A stretch of DNA of 64,000 bases, taken from NCBI GenBank assembly GCA_022828595.1, contig JAKGHH010000003.1, positions 97,549,583-97,613,582 of the forward strand, in the 5' to 3' direction. The notes beneath the pieces are model-generated. The model was given only the letters and a program-made list of their open reading frames with translations, did no database searches and had not been told where the DNA came from. Within the stretch, counting starts at the first letter, position 1, and the number at the start of each line of letters is the position of its first letter. Made by a program: the position numbers and the translations under genes. Below, piece after piece: positions 14,501 to 26,400 of this stretch. The DNA is from Nelumbo lutea. Lineage: Eukaryota; Streptophyta; Magnoliopsida; Proteales; Nelumbonaceae.

Positions 14501-14707
14501 ATAAGTAATATGCGCAAAGTTACAAATAAATCGAAACTAAATTTTGAAATTGATATTGACAGTGATTTATTGAAATAAAAGCAACAATCGCAAACAAAGC
14601 ATGAAGAACGAGAGATTATGAGATTGCTGACCGGGTTTATTCGACCGGAGCCCTTTCTCGAGCTCAATACTCCATTCCATGGCGCAAGCCGCAGAGACCT
14701 TTTCCAT
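3588..14707 (-). CDS. INTS7: Integrator complex subunit 7 homologue (7 exons, one 1-nt frameshift)
   Basis: Plant homologue of Integrator subunit 7 (Arabidopsis EMB1895/At4g20060 type), an ARM/HEAT-repeat scaffold of the nuclear complex that acts on RNA polymerase II transcripts and snRNA 3' ends. Exons on the minus strand, first to last: 14707-14632, 12587-12146, 11376-11191, 9708-9601, 7954-7751, 7667-5782, 4140-3588. Each junction has GT and AG, and the phases agree. The start gives MEKVSAACAMEWSIELEKGL, the conserved N-terminus; VPGED lies near residue 60 and the conserved tail (FPVGSY, SLLPLN) is in exon 7. Expected length is about 1151 residues, close to the roughly 1130 of Arabidopsis. 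The one fault is in exon 2: the exon sum is 3455 nt, one short of a multiple of three, and the frame stops soon after codon 50 near 12510. The gene is otherwise complete, so this is either a new lesion or a consensus error. Identity is very secure; functionality is not. Confidence 0.93.
4350..4408 (+). repeat. Short RTE-type LINE 3' tail in INTS7 intron 6
   Basis: The stretch GGCAGGATTCATGTAGCCAA followed by CCCCAAATAGTTG closely matches the end of the RTE-type LINE at 23.43-24.06 kb (GATTCGTGTAGCCAACCCCA followed by TATAGTTGG). Only about 55 bp remain, so this is a heavily 5'-truncated or eroded copy. It lies in the 1.6-kb intron between INTS7 exons 6 and 7. Confidence 0.6.
8325..8410. repeat. 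GC-rich repeat patch with CTAGGCG motif in INTS7 intron 4
   Basis: A short GC-rich patch containing AACTAGGCGCCCGCCTAGGC stands out in an AT-rich intron. A related patch with GTGCCTAGGCCTAGGTGAGG lies in intron 1 at about 13640-13735, and a weaker echo at about 8983-9000. The palindromic cores suggest fragments of one dispersed repeat family; I cannot name it. Confidence 0.35.
8466..8502. repeat. (AT)n microsatellite in INTS7 intron 4
   Basis: An uninterrupted AT dinucleotide run of about 35 bp lies between INTS7 exons 5 and 4. It is followed from about 8560 by a purine-rich GAAA/AAAG stretch of simple sequence. Confidence 0.9.
12509..12524 (-). other. Single-base frameshift in INTS7 exon 2
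   Basis: In coding direction the exon reads GAACCATCTGGGTGGTACTA. The conserved protein has Glu-Pro-Glu-Pro, a small residue, Met, then a hydrophobic stretch leading to VPGED. The frame before this point ends in TAA within a few codons. The frame after it is the correct one for the rest of the exon but is closed upstream by TGA. Between GAACCA and GTGGTA there are five bases where six are needed, so one base is missing, most simply from an ATG turned into a G-run. Confidence 0.8.
13825..14035. repeat. Dispersed repeat with GATACACC core, copy 1 (INTS7 intron 1)
   Basis: Contains AAATATCGATACGATACACC near one end and GATATGTTGGGTATTCGGGT near the other. Similar GATACACC-rich stretches occur at about 52885-53100 and 61010-61215, the latter two in inverted orientation to each other. 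The copies look like one old dispersed repeat, possibly a MITE; no clean ends or target duplication were found here. Confidence 0.4.
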
Positions 14708-15228
14708 TACTCCCCCAGGGAGCAAGTCCTTATCTCTTGGTTGTGCTTTCTGAACCCTAGTTCTGGTTTTTCTCTGTTATGAGACTCCTCCCCCCAACAG
14801 CCAACTGGTTAGAGAGGCAGATGGCAGAGCCAGAAGGTACCTGATACAGGTTCTAGTTATGGAACTTGTAAATCAGTCTCCAACTCACTCAACTCATGGA
14901 AACTCGAGTGGGAACTCCCTCCAAATGAACCGAACGAACATGTTTTTAAAGGACAAACAATTTGTTTGCAATGCAATTTCATTTGCATCAGTACAAATTA
15001 AGAATGTAAATTCCGATTTACTTAAACTTGGTTGGGTTTTTATTTTAGGGAAATTTATGGCTTGCTCCCCTCAGAACTTTTATACTGCAAAAAGTGAAAA
15101 AAAGAACCCTTTATTTTACTTCATTTATACTGCAAAAAAATAAATTAGAATTTGCATACCACCCATTTGTACTCCTATTTTTTTGCACCAATGCAAATGA
15201 ATGTGCTTTGCAAATTGCAAACAAACTG

Positions 15229-15645
15229 GGCCATTATAAATGGACTGGATTTGGTTCAATCCGATCCAGTCCAATGTGAGTCCATTATAAATGGACCAGG
15301 TTCAATCCAATCCAATGAATGTTTTGAACCAATTTGGACCAGTCCAATTTAATGTTTGAACTGTCCAATCTGTTCAAATTTATTTTGATTTAGATTGGTT
15401 TCGACCCAAATCTGATCCATTGACACATATATTCTTATCTTATATCAATGGATCAGATCTTGGCTTAATTCCACCCTATTCAATATAAATTTATTACGGA
15501 CGGACCAGGTCCAAACCAATCTAATAAATATTTTGGACCGGATTGGTCCAGTCCATTATGTCTTATTGGTCCATCCAATTAATCCATCCAAATTGATTTT
15601 GGACTAGACGGGGTCCAATCCAAAACCGGTCCATTGAAACCCTTA
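15229..15645 (-). mobile_element. hAT-type MITE, copy A (one end degraded)
   Basis: A non-coding repeat rich in GGACCAGG, TCCAATCC and related blocks. Its reverse complement aligns along its length with the element at 21037-21455: shared blocks include GTCCATTATAAATGGACC-like and GACCAATTTGGA-like stretches. The right end TTGAAACCCTTA is the counterpart of the TAAGGGTGTCAA end of copy B. The left end lacks the expected TAGGGGTATCAA and instead has a second copy of the internal CCATTATAAATGGAC motif, so this end is lost or rearranged. No target duplication could be read. Confidence 0.65.
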
Positions 15646-15804
15646 CACATAGGCTGGGATTGAGATGGGCCACGGTAAATCCAGGTTTACCGCATGAACC
15701 AAAAGAAGTAGCCCAGGCCTGGACCGCCTGGTGCAGTGCAGTCTACGTTACCTGAATATGTTCAGGGAATATCATCGTCTCCTTCAGTGATCTGCATGTT
15801 TATA

Positions 15805-17142
15805 TCAGTGAGGGTGCCCACCCAGTGGCCAGTCCAAGGCCTCTTCCATGGTCCTTATCAGTGCAAACAATTGATTAGCTCCAATGGGATCATTGGTGGC
15901 CGGCGCCGGAATTTCAATATTTCTGCTGTTTATAATGGGCAATGCAGTACTCCTCCTTGGTTCATAGAGCATGAATCTACACACAGGACACTGACCTTGG
16001 CTCTTCACCCATGGAAGGATGCAGTCTCCATGGAACATGTGATTGCATGGAGTGATCAGGACTTGCTCATGGAGAACAAAGTCTTCTAAGCAAATTGAAC
16101 AACCCTTGGCTTCGCCGTCTTCTTCCTCGAGCTCGGTGCTGATGCTACTCTTGTTTCTGTAGTAAAGCTGTGGTTTTGTTTTCCTGGGTGGATTGTAAAC
16201 CTCCTTTCTCAGCTTCTCTACAACCTTCTTTTTCTCTTCTTGGGTCAGTCTGGAGTACTCTTGTGGAGGGGTTTGCAGGCTCCGCTCGTCCATGATCCTC
16301 ATCCGCTGGGACTGTGGAACGAGCTGAGCGTTCACCCCTTGCGCCATCTCATTACTGAGAAGAAGATCAATTGGTATCGGGGAAAGGGATTGCCTCGGAT
16401 GATATCTGACATGCAAAAGCCAAAGATCGATCATCAAATGGTTAAACCAAATAATGGATGAGATGATGAAGCAAAGTTATTACCCTATAAAACGATGTCT
16501 GATTCTCAACCTCTCCTGATCAGACGGCCACTGACCCAGTTCTCCTCTACTTTCTTCCTGCTGGCCAGATAATAAGATGTACACCTCAAAATAAGTAAGA
16601 ATCCTTCCTTTCCAGACACCCTCATCGTTGGGTTTCTGATTATTCATTCTTTGTTGTATACAATATTGTTCCTTTTAATCTGCATTATATTATATTTAAC
16701 CAGCTGCCTTGATGGATACCAGATGTTTGATATATATTTCCTACCATTACCATACAATATAATTCAATGTGTATCTTGTAATTAATTCAAAGATCGCTTA
16801 TTGGTTCATCCCTAACCCCAAGCTAGCATTGTAAATGTTTAAATCTTTCATCAAGGTAGGGCATTAATGACGTAATTGGATGAAACTAAGCACAAGTGGT
16901 TAATTAATTGTATGTCAACACAATGGTGTCACAGATTGATGAAAAAGTTGACAACAAGAATAATAATGCTAATTAAACCTTCAAGTAGGTCATGCGGCAT
17001 GAATGGGAGCCGGCAAAATAATACTTACTGCAGCGCTAGCGACGTTGAATTCAATGGTTCGGCGAATTGAGCTTGTCCAGAACCAGTGATGATCAAAAGG
17101 AGAATAGTTGCCATAATCACTTCCCAGATGCCTGCTGTTCAT
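15805..17142 (-). CDS. RING-H2 finger protein, probable E3 ubiquitin ligase (3 exons)
   Basis: Exons on the minus strand: 17142-17029, 16584-16484, 16405-15805; all junctions are GT-AG with phases 0 and 2, giving 816 nt and 271 residues. The start is the first ATG after the purine-rich leader and opens MNSRHLGSDYG. The RING-H2 finger lies at about residues 174-214: C-x2-C, x14, C-x-H-x2-H-x2-C, x10, C-P-V-C, the C3H2C3 pattern that binds two zinc ions. Before it is a charged segment (QEEKKKVVEKLRKEV) likely to be helical, and after it about 55 residues without a known domain. There is no signal peptide or membrane segment, so a soluble E3 ligase that recruits an E2 enzyme is the likely role. 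Substrate and exact Arabidopsis counterpart are not recognisable to me. The frame is intact. Confidence 0.85.
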
Positions 17143-20100
17143 GATGTCTCCTCCTCCTCCGATCAGATGATTGAAGATCGAATTTCAATATTCCTTAACA
17201 CCTCGAGAAGTTTTGAGGGATGGAGATGGGTGGGGCTCTGGTCTGTTAATTATAGCCAAACTTTGTTCTGCATTTGGGTGATATTGATGGACGTGGCTCA
17301 ATACCAACTTCTTTTTCTCTGTTTCCAGTAAGTATCTAAAGGGAATGTATTCTTGTTTGCCATGATAATGAAAGAAAACATGAATGGAATAAAAGGGAGG
17401 GGTGTACTTGCAAGAAAGAGATCTAGTGTTCCTTTTTAATACTAGTTGTCAAGCGAATGAAGCAGGCTTTCCATGATGAGCTACAGTATGACCTTCCTTG
17501 AATATGACCTTTACGGCGGAAACACACGGCCCTCTCTTCAATTACTAGTGTTAGTGTGAGATAGCTGGTTTAAGAAAAAACACTATGCATCTCACTGCAC
17601 AATTCTGAATTTTACCGTGATTTGGTATCAATTCATCCCCACTTGAATATGACCTTTGACCACCTCATCATCATTGAAAGAAGCTGTCAAATATTGCCAA
17701 TACCCAGCCCTAGTTGGAAAAAAAAACAGCCCAAGCTGTTTTGGGAACCTCTCGGCATGACACCATAATAGCTAATTTGGGTCCTCATTTGTCTTTTCAA
17801 TCAAAAAAAGTATTGGGTGTAAATACTATTTTACATCAGGCTCCCAGAAACAGCTCACAGCCCACAGCCCAGCATGTGGGTAGGCTGTATCTTCTAATTA
17901 GAGAATATCATTAAGAAAAAGAACTTTTAAAGTGGAAATATGCACATTAAGAAAGGAAGGTTTGAGCGCTCCCCTTCATCAAATCCATGTCCAAGATGTT
18001 TGTGATTTATAACATAACCTTGCCGAATAATTGATTCTCTTGTCAACAACATAGAGTTACTTTTCCATTTAACTATTGTACTTTTTATCAAATATAGTTC
18101 CCATTCTGGTCTTCAAAATTATATAAGTCTTGTTAGTATATATATATATATATATTTTGTTAATTAATAATGTGGTTATTTACATATTTTATTATTTTCA
18201 ATTCTTATTTATCTTTAAAGCTTGACAAGTTCAACAACTGGGCAATCAGCTATGTCCTTAATTAAGTGACTATAGTCTTTCTTTTAGTGTTGTCTAACAT
18301 GTTCATTTTGAGCATATATTTATATGAAGCATATTTGACAAGTGTCGATGGAGGTTTTGGTGGAACTTAGAAGAGAAACGACATAGTCTAGGGTGGTGTT
18401 CATGGGATATTAATTATTTGTTCTCCAAAATTTGTGCATGGGCTTGTTTGAGAAAGGCAGAGAAAATGAATGAGGCCTTAATTATAAAACCTGTGTTCCA
18501 TCTTCACAGAAATTGTAGCATTAATTTTAAAATTTAAATATTTCTCATCGTTTGGATGTATAAATTAGGGGCATTATATTTTCTTGTCAATATCCTTCAT
18601 TTTTTTTTCTTTTTCTTTTTCTTTAGGGCATTTTCTTTCATTTTTCTTTAGCCAGTTTGTTTATTTATTTCTAATGACTAAAAGATTAGTAAATAGATTA
18701 GAAAAGAAAGCGCCAAACAGAGATTACAGAAGAATGTCATTGTTTATGTTCCATGATTCCATCCCCTCAAAAGTCAAAAATTACATCACCTTTTCTTCCA
18801 TTAACAAGAAAAAAAGAAAGAGCTAGGAATGCTTGGAGTACAATTTTTCTTTTTGCTTTCTGTTTTTTGTACCGGGTAGAAAGTACATTATACATCACAT
18901 ATATGGAATCTTTTTTGCTTTCTGTTTTTTGTACCTGGTGTACCATTCATCAGTATTCACTCCTAATTCAAAAGCCAAACAACTTGTATCCCCTCAACTA
19001 ATAAATAATGAAGACATAAACTCATAAAAAAGTTTAAAGAAAACACCTTGTGGTTGGCATTACTAGATAGATTGGTCATAAGCTTTTGGAATATCATGTC
19101 TTTTATTAAAGTTTTATTTTAGTATTTGTCAGTAATCTCAGGGAGGTTTAAATATTTTTTCCCTAAAATTTTATTATAAAATACATGACAAATAGGGTAG
19201 GGGGTGAAATTCTCTTTAAAAACAAGGATCAATCTAATCTTTTTGAATGGTCCACTCCGATCAACCACATGCAATTCAACAATTGGAGATGCTTTCATGT
19301 TGATTTTTTGATTGAGTCCATGGAAGATGCTCTAATACTGTATTAAGCAACCACATCATTCCACAAAATAATAATAATAATAATAATCAAACTTTAGTGA
19401 ACCAGAGACAAAGAAGATGTTCACAACAGAAAAGTAAATCAAGAGTAAATAGATCAGTTGAGGGTACATTTGATAACAGTAGAGATATGTTATACATTGC
19501 ATGTGTTTTTCAACATGTCAACATGGTACCAGTTAACTAATTAGTAAGGTCTCTTGCTGGTTGTAGCAGAGAATTTGGAATTGAATCGCACCTACATTAG
19601 CTAGGGTTAAAGATTTGGGGCATGGGCTATGCCATTGGTGGATCCAACTACTTTTAGAGTGCTAGTGGTCTTTGAGCCATAACTCCCTCTTTTATCCATC
19701 AAATGTCCTTATGAGGGAGTTAGCATATTTATTCATTGCCTGTCTTTGAAGGTTTCTTTTTTGCGCAAATTACTTAAACCTCCCTAGAGGTTTATTATAA
19801 TTATTTTGGGATAATTTCTTGTACCCCGAGGTTTGAGGAAATCATTTATATATGCTTGTAGTTCCAAAAATTACTTACATATACCTTGTTGAGCTTTCAA
19901 ACTTGAAATCTAACAGATAAAACTCAAGTCCAAATTCTCTCTCTCTCACTCTCTAAGACCAAATTCTTCTTCTTTCTCTCTTCCTCTTTGTCCCTACAAA
20001 TACCCCAAATGATGAAAATGGTGTTTTTAGAGCAGTAACAAATGTTCTCTTAAAAATAGAACAAAGAGGGCTAATGAGCTTCCTTTCAAATTGGTTGAAG

Positions 20101-20270
20101 CACTATTCATTTGCCATGTTTGCCCCTTATATATCTAGTAAAATGTGCATGTGCATGTGCATTGCACAATGTATACTAGTAAATGTGCATGAATGTCTCT
20201 TAATTTTTTAAACTTTGTATGTTTTTTTATAGATTTTAGTATTTCTATCTATTTTTCATTGTTATTATTT
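17143..20270. other. Intergenic stretch, no gene seen
   Basis: AT-rich DNA upstream of the RING gene. The first few hundred bases are its likely promoter and 5' leader. Simple repeats include (TA)n at about 18138-18157 and (ATA)n at about 19368-19386. A direct repeat TTTTGCTTTCTGTTTTTTGT occurs twice about 60 bp apart (near 18853 and 18914). No coding region with a recognisable domain or splice structure was found. Confidence 0.6.
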
Positions 20271-20275
20271 CGTGA

Positions 20276-21028
20276 CATTATGAGTTAACCTAGATTATTG
20301 AATTATTGAACCATTCCTTGAATGAAAAACATTTTTCCTTTTTAAAACAATTTTAAATTTTTATTCCATTCCCACCATCAATAAAATTAATTCTTATTCA
20401 ATATACTTATTTTCTTTAATATGATGACTATATAATATAGAGATGTGCCAAATTTCCTACTAAATTTTCAACTTTTTTTGTATTTTTTGTATTTTGTATT
20501 TTATTATTCAATTATAACAACATGGGTTGACCCATTTGGTTTTAAATTTTGTATTTCATTACATCATCAATAAAAATAATTCTTGCTTATCACACTTATC
20601 TTTTTTAATATGAATTATGAAATAATATACAATATTAAAGATGTGTATAAAAAAAATTCAAAGATGTATTCGAATGTAATTTTTATATCTTTTATATTTT
20701 TCTATTTAAAAAAATATTGTTTAACTATAACATCATGGGTTAATCCAATGATCTGAATAGTTGAACCATTTGCATACCACTCATGGAGAGAAATGGTTTC
20801 ATTTATGGATTGGTTTTAAATTTTGTATCCCATTTTCATCATTAATAAAAAATTTTTTATTTATCATACCTATTTTTTGTTTAACATGACATATATATAT
20901 ATAATATACAAATGTGCCTAAAATTTTCAAATTTGTCTATTTATGTATTTTTTTCTATTTATAAATTTTTAGTATTTAATTATGGCATCATTGATTCAAT
21001 TATGTAACCCAAACCATAGACCTACTTA
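20276..21028. repeat. Degenerate tandem array, about 200-265 bp unit, 3-4 copies
   Basis: The same order of motifs recurs: CATCAATAAAA after a TTTTAAATTTT-type start at about 20345, 20548 and 20813; an AATATGA/AACATGA then ATAATATA block; GATGTG or AATGTGCC; then a CAT(C)ATGGGTTRA-type block at about 20520, 20732 and 20978. Copies are strongly diverged, so the array is old. The hAT MITE at 21037 inserted just after its last copy. Confidence 0.5.
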
Positions 21029-21036
21029 CTTCCACT

Positions 21037-21455
21037 TAAGGGTGTCAATGGACTGGTTTTGGATTGGACCCTATCCAATCCAAAATTAATTTGGACAGAT
21101 TGGATGAACCAACAACCCAAGGTATATTGGATCAGACCAATCTGGTATAAAATATTTGTTTGATTAGATTGGACCTTGTCCATCTGTAACAAATTTATAT
21201 TGGATTTGGTTGGATTAAGCCAATATCTGGTCCATTGATATAAGATAAGAATATATGTGTCAATGATCCGGGTTTGAGTTGAAACCAATCTAGATCAAAA
21301 TAAATTTGAACAGATTGAGTGGTCCAGACATTGAATTGGACCAATCCAAATTGGTCCAAAGCATTCAATGGATTGGATTGGACCTGGTCCATTTATAATG
21401 GAATCACATTGGACTGGATCAGATTGGACCAAATCCAATCCAATTGATACCCCTA
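21037..21455 (+). mobile_element. hAT-type MITE, copy B, with 8-bp target duplication
   Basis: Ends are inverted: TAAGGGTGTCAATGGACTGG at the left and, read on the other strand from the right, TAGGGGTATCAATTGGATTG. The flanks repeat CTTCCACT (21029-21036 and 21456-21463), an 8-bp duplication as made by hAT transposases; two further flanking bases also match, so the exact boundary is uncertain by one or two bases. About 420 bp, no coding capacity. It is the same family as the element at 15229-15645 but lies in the opposite orientation. Confidence 0.8.
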
Positions 21456-22695
21456 CTTCCACTTAGAAAAACCGATTTAGGTTTTACTTGATTTTAAAAA
21501 TATAGATTTTATATTATTAATATCAGAATTCATGGGTTTAATTAGTGAAATTTAACGATATAGATAAAAATACCTTACATATAGGATTCAACGAGAGAAA
21601 ATGAGAGTTAATGCCTTAATATGCGCCTTAACAAGAAAATGAAATGAACTAAAAAGTAATATCCAAATTATAATTTCTGTCCTTACAATAGAGAATTCAA
21701 AATGAAGGGTATTTTAGTCCAAGTAAATTTTAAAAACCATAGGAGCTATTCACACCTTTTATAGTAATATAGGTACAGATATAAATAGATAGATAAATAG
21801 TTATGGATTACTATTTAGTTCTATTTTGGATGGCAGAAAACAATACTTCGTGCATGATCAAGCAAAATCCTGATAAATGCCTCTACTTATATCATTTAAG
21901 TAGGATTTTGACCTCTTTGATCCTCTTGTTAGACCTAATATGCACTGACACGTACATATATGCCAAATGTTATGAACATCCCTAAGGTAATAAAAAATAT
22001 AAGCGAAAGAATGCACCAACTAAATAGTTTTAAAAATAAATAAAATGAAATAAAATTAATGAAACATGCAAAAGAAAGAGTATAACTGGATAAACAGGAA
22101 ACAAGAAAAATGAAAGTTTAAGTTGCCTTAATATATAATGGCAAATCTTTGCCGTGAAGCTCATCTCGTGAATTAGACAAATGTCATATTTTATTTTATT
22201 TTTTTGGGAGAATGACTGGTACAGTTGGGGTAGGTGCCGGCTCGGAATTGATGTCAATTCACGGGCGGGCATTAATGTATAGAGTGGGGGATGTTGACAT
22301 TTTAAATATCTATAGTTATGCAGTGAAATTCAAAAATCTGCATTGGGCCTGTTCGTACTTTTCCGTATTTTTTTGGCATCAAAAGAAGGTAGGTTCAGCA
22401 TAATGTAAAAGCCCATTCTCAAGATCCAAATGGACAAAATAATACCAGTTATTTTTCAATGAATTTGCAAAAATGATTTAGCTTCTAATTATAAGTTAAC
22501 ATTAGTTTCATGAAAGCTCTCTCAGTGATTATAGCGAAAGAATGCTTTGCAAACAATGCTGTTATGAAAAATCCATACAACTGCCTCTGCTTCCTCCATT
22601 TTGATATTGACTTGACACAAAACTTGCATTCAAACCCATGATTCAAATGAAAGTCCATACAACAGTCTCATATTATTGCCACAGAACTCGTTGCA

Positions 22696-23381
22696 TTACT
22701 TGCTCATGGTCGAAGACAAGTAGAAGTTCCAGAATATGGAGCAAGTGGACATGAAGGCAACACGAGCCTGAAGTGGGATCACCCTGCAGATATTCCACAT
22801 CTAAGTGTTAACTATGTTTTCAAAATGTTGGTCTAATGACTGATGATTAATTAACATCCGACACTAAGTTAGACATATGTGAAATATCACTATTGCTCAG
22901 GTAAATATAAAAAGAAGCAACATAAGCAAATATTTCCAGCAAATACCATGTCATTATCCAGGATAAGAATACTAATAAAAAATATTTATTGAAAAGTTGC
23001 AGCACAAGTGAAGCTTTGCAGTTCCCAGGTGCATTGCAGTTCTGTATTTAGTGGGTTTTATAATCTGCATCGCTGGCAGTCGTTGTGGCAAGTCTGGTGC
23101 ATAGGCAACTAGAACTATAATATATCTATTGAAGTTCAGTGGGAAATAAAACATAGCTAGTACATCATTGCCCACACAAGAAACAAGTATTATACTTAAA
23201 TGTTTAGGAAAATGAAGATCTGCTTAATTGTTCTACATATTTTCCACCCTCATCCATCCCAAAAGATAAAAGAAGAAAGCCTTGAACTGCTAGAGACCCT
23301 TGCCTATGAGAACAAATTTTTGAAATAGATATTTTATCAACCAAATAAGTAGGACTAAAACAGAATATATGACTTGTAAGT

Positions 23382-23415
<34 letters not shown>

Positions 23416-26400
23416 TAATAGTGCAAATCAAGGTACGCTTAGGAAAGGAGACCAAGAGAAAACTCAATGTGACCTTTTCCAGTACCTTGGTTCGATAATT
23501 CATAACAAGGGAGAGATGAGGAGGATGTCACCCATAGATTTATAGCAACATGGGCAAAATGGAGGGCTGCATCAAGAGTTTTATGTGATAGGCGAATACC
23601 ACTTAGATTAAAAGGAAAATTCTTTAAATAGTTGTAAGGCCAGCTATGCTGTATGGAGCAAAGTGTTGGGTAGTCAAGAATGAACACTCCAAAAACTGAG
23701 GTGGCATAAATGTGTATGCTGAAATGGATGGGTGGAAAATCTAGAAAGGATAGGATCAGAAATGAAGTCAATCATAGGAACCTACAAGCAACTTCAACAT
23801 GTGATAAAATGAGAGAAGGCTATGATTGTTTTGTCACATGCATAGAAGGCCATCAACAGAACCCATAAGAAGAAGTGATTTGTTGCAAGTTGAAGGAGAT
23901 AGATGGTCTAGAGGTAGACCAAAAAGGACACGAGTAGTAGTAAGGAATGATTTAAGCACCAATAATTTACCATTGGATATGGCATTAAACAGAATGGAAT
24001 GGCAAAACAGGATTCGTGTAGCCAACCCCATATAGTTGGTACAAGGCATGGATGATGATGATATTTTATCAACCAACATAATTAAATAATATAAAATTTT
24101 AATTCTAATATTTTTAATAGGAAAAGGGATTCCTAATAGGGTGTCTTTCTAGACAACCTACATGTTTTTGCCACATGAAGGAATCTTGTACTTGATCCAA
24201 AGCCTACTTTGGATAGGGTACCCTCTGGATTAGCCAGCTTTTCACTCACCCAGCCTATATCATCCCTATAGAAGTGTCTTAAAAAGCTTATAAGGCTTAA
24301 TTGGTTAGCCAGTTCCAAGGGGCTCTTATTCAAGGCAAACAAATCATCGACCAAATTTTAATCGCCAATGAGTGTGTGGAAGACTTAAAAAGGAGGAAGA
24401 AAGGTTTTGTATGTAAGCTGGATCTTGAAAAAGCTTATGACCTGGTGGAGTAGTCTTTCCTTCTTGAGATTTTGAGGTGTTATGAGTTTGGGGAAAGATG
24501 GTGTAGATGAATTGAAGGTTGCTTGAAGACTTGCCAAGTGATTAACGGAGTAGTCAAGGATTTTTGCTCAGGCAGTAGAGGACTAAGACAAGGGGACCCA
24601 CTCTCACCTTTTTTTGCTTACCTTGGTTGTGGATGTGTTTAGTAGGCTTCTAACAAGGATTGATACGATGGATTTTTTTAAGGGTGGAGGATAGGAAGTT
24701 CAGGATTAGTGGTTACTCATCTACATGATATCATCATTTTTTGTGAGAGTTGGGATCCCCATTTGGCAAGAAACTTGAAGTGGGTGGTGAAGTTGTTTGA
24801 GTCTCTTTGCAAATTGAAAATCAGTTTTGAGAAGAGTGAAGTGGCTGGAATTAATTTAAGTGAGGAGATTCTCTAGGGTGCCCAATTCTAGATTGGCCTT
24901 TGGAGTACTTAGGTTTGCCTCTAGGAGACAATCCAAGGGAAAGTAGGTTTTGCATCCCAGTTATAGAGAGTTGTGCTAAGAGGCTGGTTGTATGGAAGAG
25001 AAACTATATCTCTTTAGGGGGAAGAGTTAAATTAATTAAGTCTACTTTAGCCAACCTACCAGTATACTATATGTCAACCTTTAGGATGCACAAAGGGAGG
25101 TTTTGAAGATAGAAAAATCATAAGGGACTTCTTGTGGGAGCCTGGGGAGGGTAGGAAGGATCACTTGGTCAAATGAGTATGTTGCAACAAAGCAATCGCA
25201 ACAAATGCTCAAATCACATCGCAAGAGCGTTAGCATGTTCCAAAATCTTTTTTTTATAGGAAACAGTAACTTTCATTAGATAATTGAAAAGATTACAGGC
25301 TTACCACCCACAAAATGGATGGAAAAAGAAAATCAAAACTTACAAACAGGCCCAAAACAAAGCCGCCTTAGTAACTCCTTGCTTAGCTAAAGTGTCAGCC
25401 ATTCCATTTGCTGACCCTTACCCAATTAAAGTGCACCCCAATCTCTCTTGCTAAGCTTATAATCTCTCTTAGAGCCTGTCTAAGAGACCACAAGCATGTT
25501 CCAAAATCTTGCACACTAAATGGAGGCTTCCTATCACCTTTGAGGCTTTGAGCCATATTTTTCCCCGTACCTGATACTTCACTTACCAAAATGTACTTTA
25601 AAACTGTCTTTGAACCTTTCCTATTTTTTCAGAAACCCACCAGCAACTCTATCAACAACACATTGATCACAACATATGTTTTGTTACAGCGTTGTGCGAT
25701 CATTTGGACGTTCCAACAATATTTAACACATATCTATATGCCTAAGGTCCTATATACACTTCTCGACAAAACATGCTTAACCTAACCCCAAAGAATTCAA
25801 ATGGGGGGTTGCAGACTTGGCCCGATCTTTTTTTTTATCAATTACAGAAACTTTATTAAGATTTATGAAGCTTTAGGTACAATAAGGGGGAGATAAAGAG
25901 CCTTATCTCCCCATCAGTAAATTACAATGAAAGAAGATTAAACATTAGCCCAAAAAATAGCCTCCCTATTCACCCCTTGCTTGGTCAACCCATCTGCAAA
26001 AGAATTAGCAGTCCTTTTCACCCAGCTATATTGTATCTCAATGCCCTTACATAGCCATAAGAATTTTTTCTTTTCATTATTGTAACTCCACAAGCCACTG
26101 TCCTCTTTCTTCAACCAGCTAATCACCACCTTTGAATCTCCTTCCAAAATTAGCCAATTGATATTTAGTTCCCTTGCTCTTTGAACCCCTTCCAAATCTG
26201 CAAGGATCTCAGACTTGGCCCGATCTTTTCCTCTCTCGAATGTTTCTTGACAGAATGCCTTCCATCAAGAAACAGTGGGGCTGGCAACTCGATCTAATTT
26301 CTTTCTTGCTTCTTGACAGAATGACTTCTATCAAGAAGTAAGGGGACTAAGAACTAAGAGTAGAAATTTCAAGACCACTAGATCCATCTCCACTAAGCAC

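Noticed and set aside
15736..16089. 117-codon plus-strand frame opposite the RING gene
   Set aside because: Shadow of the minus-strand RING-H2 exon, which has the zinc ligands and correct splice phases.
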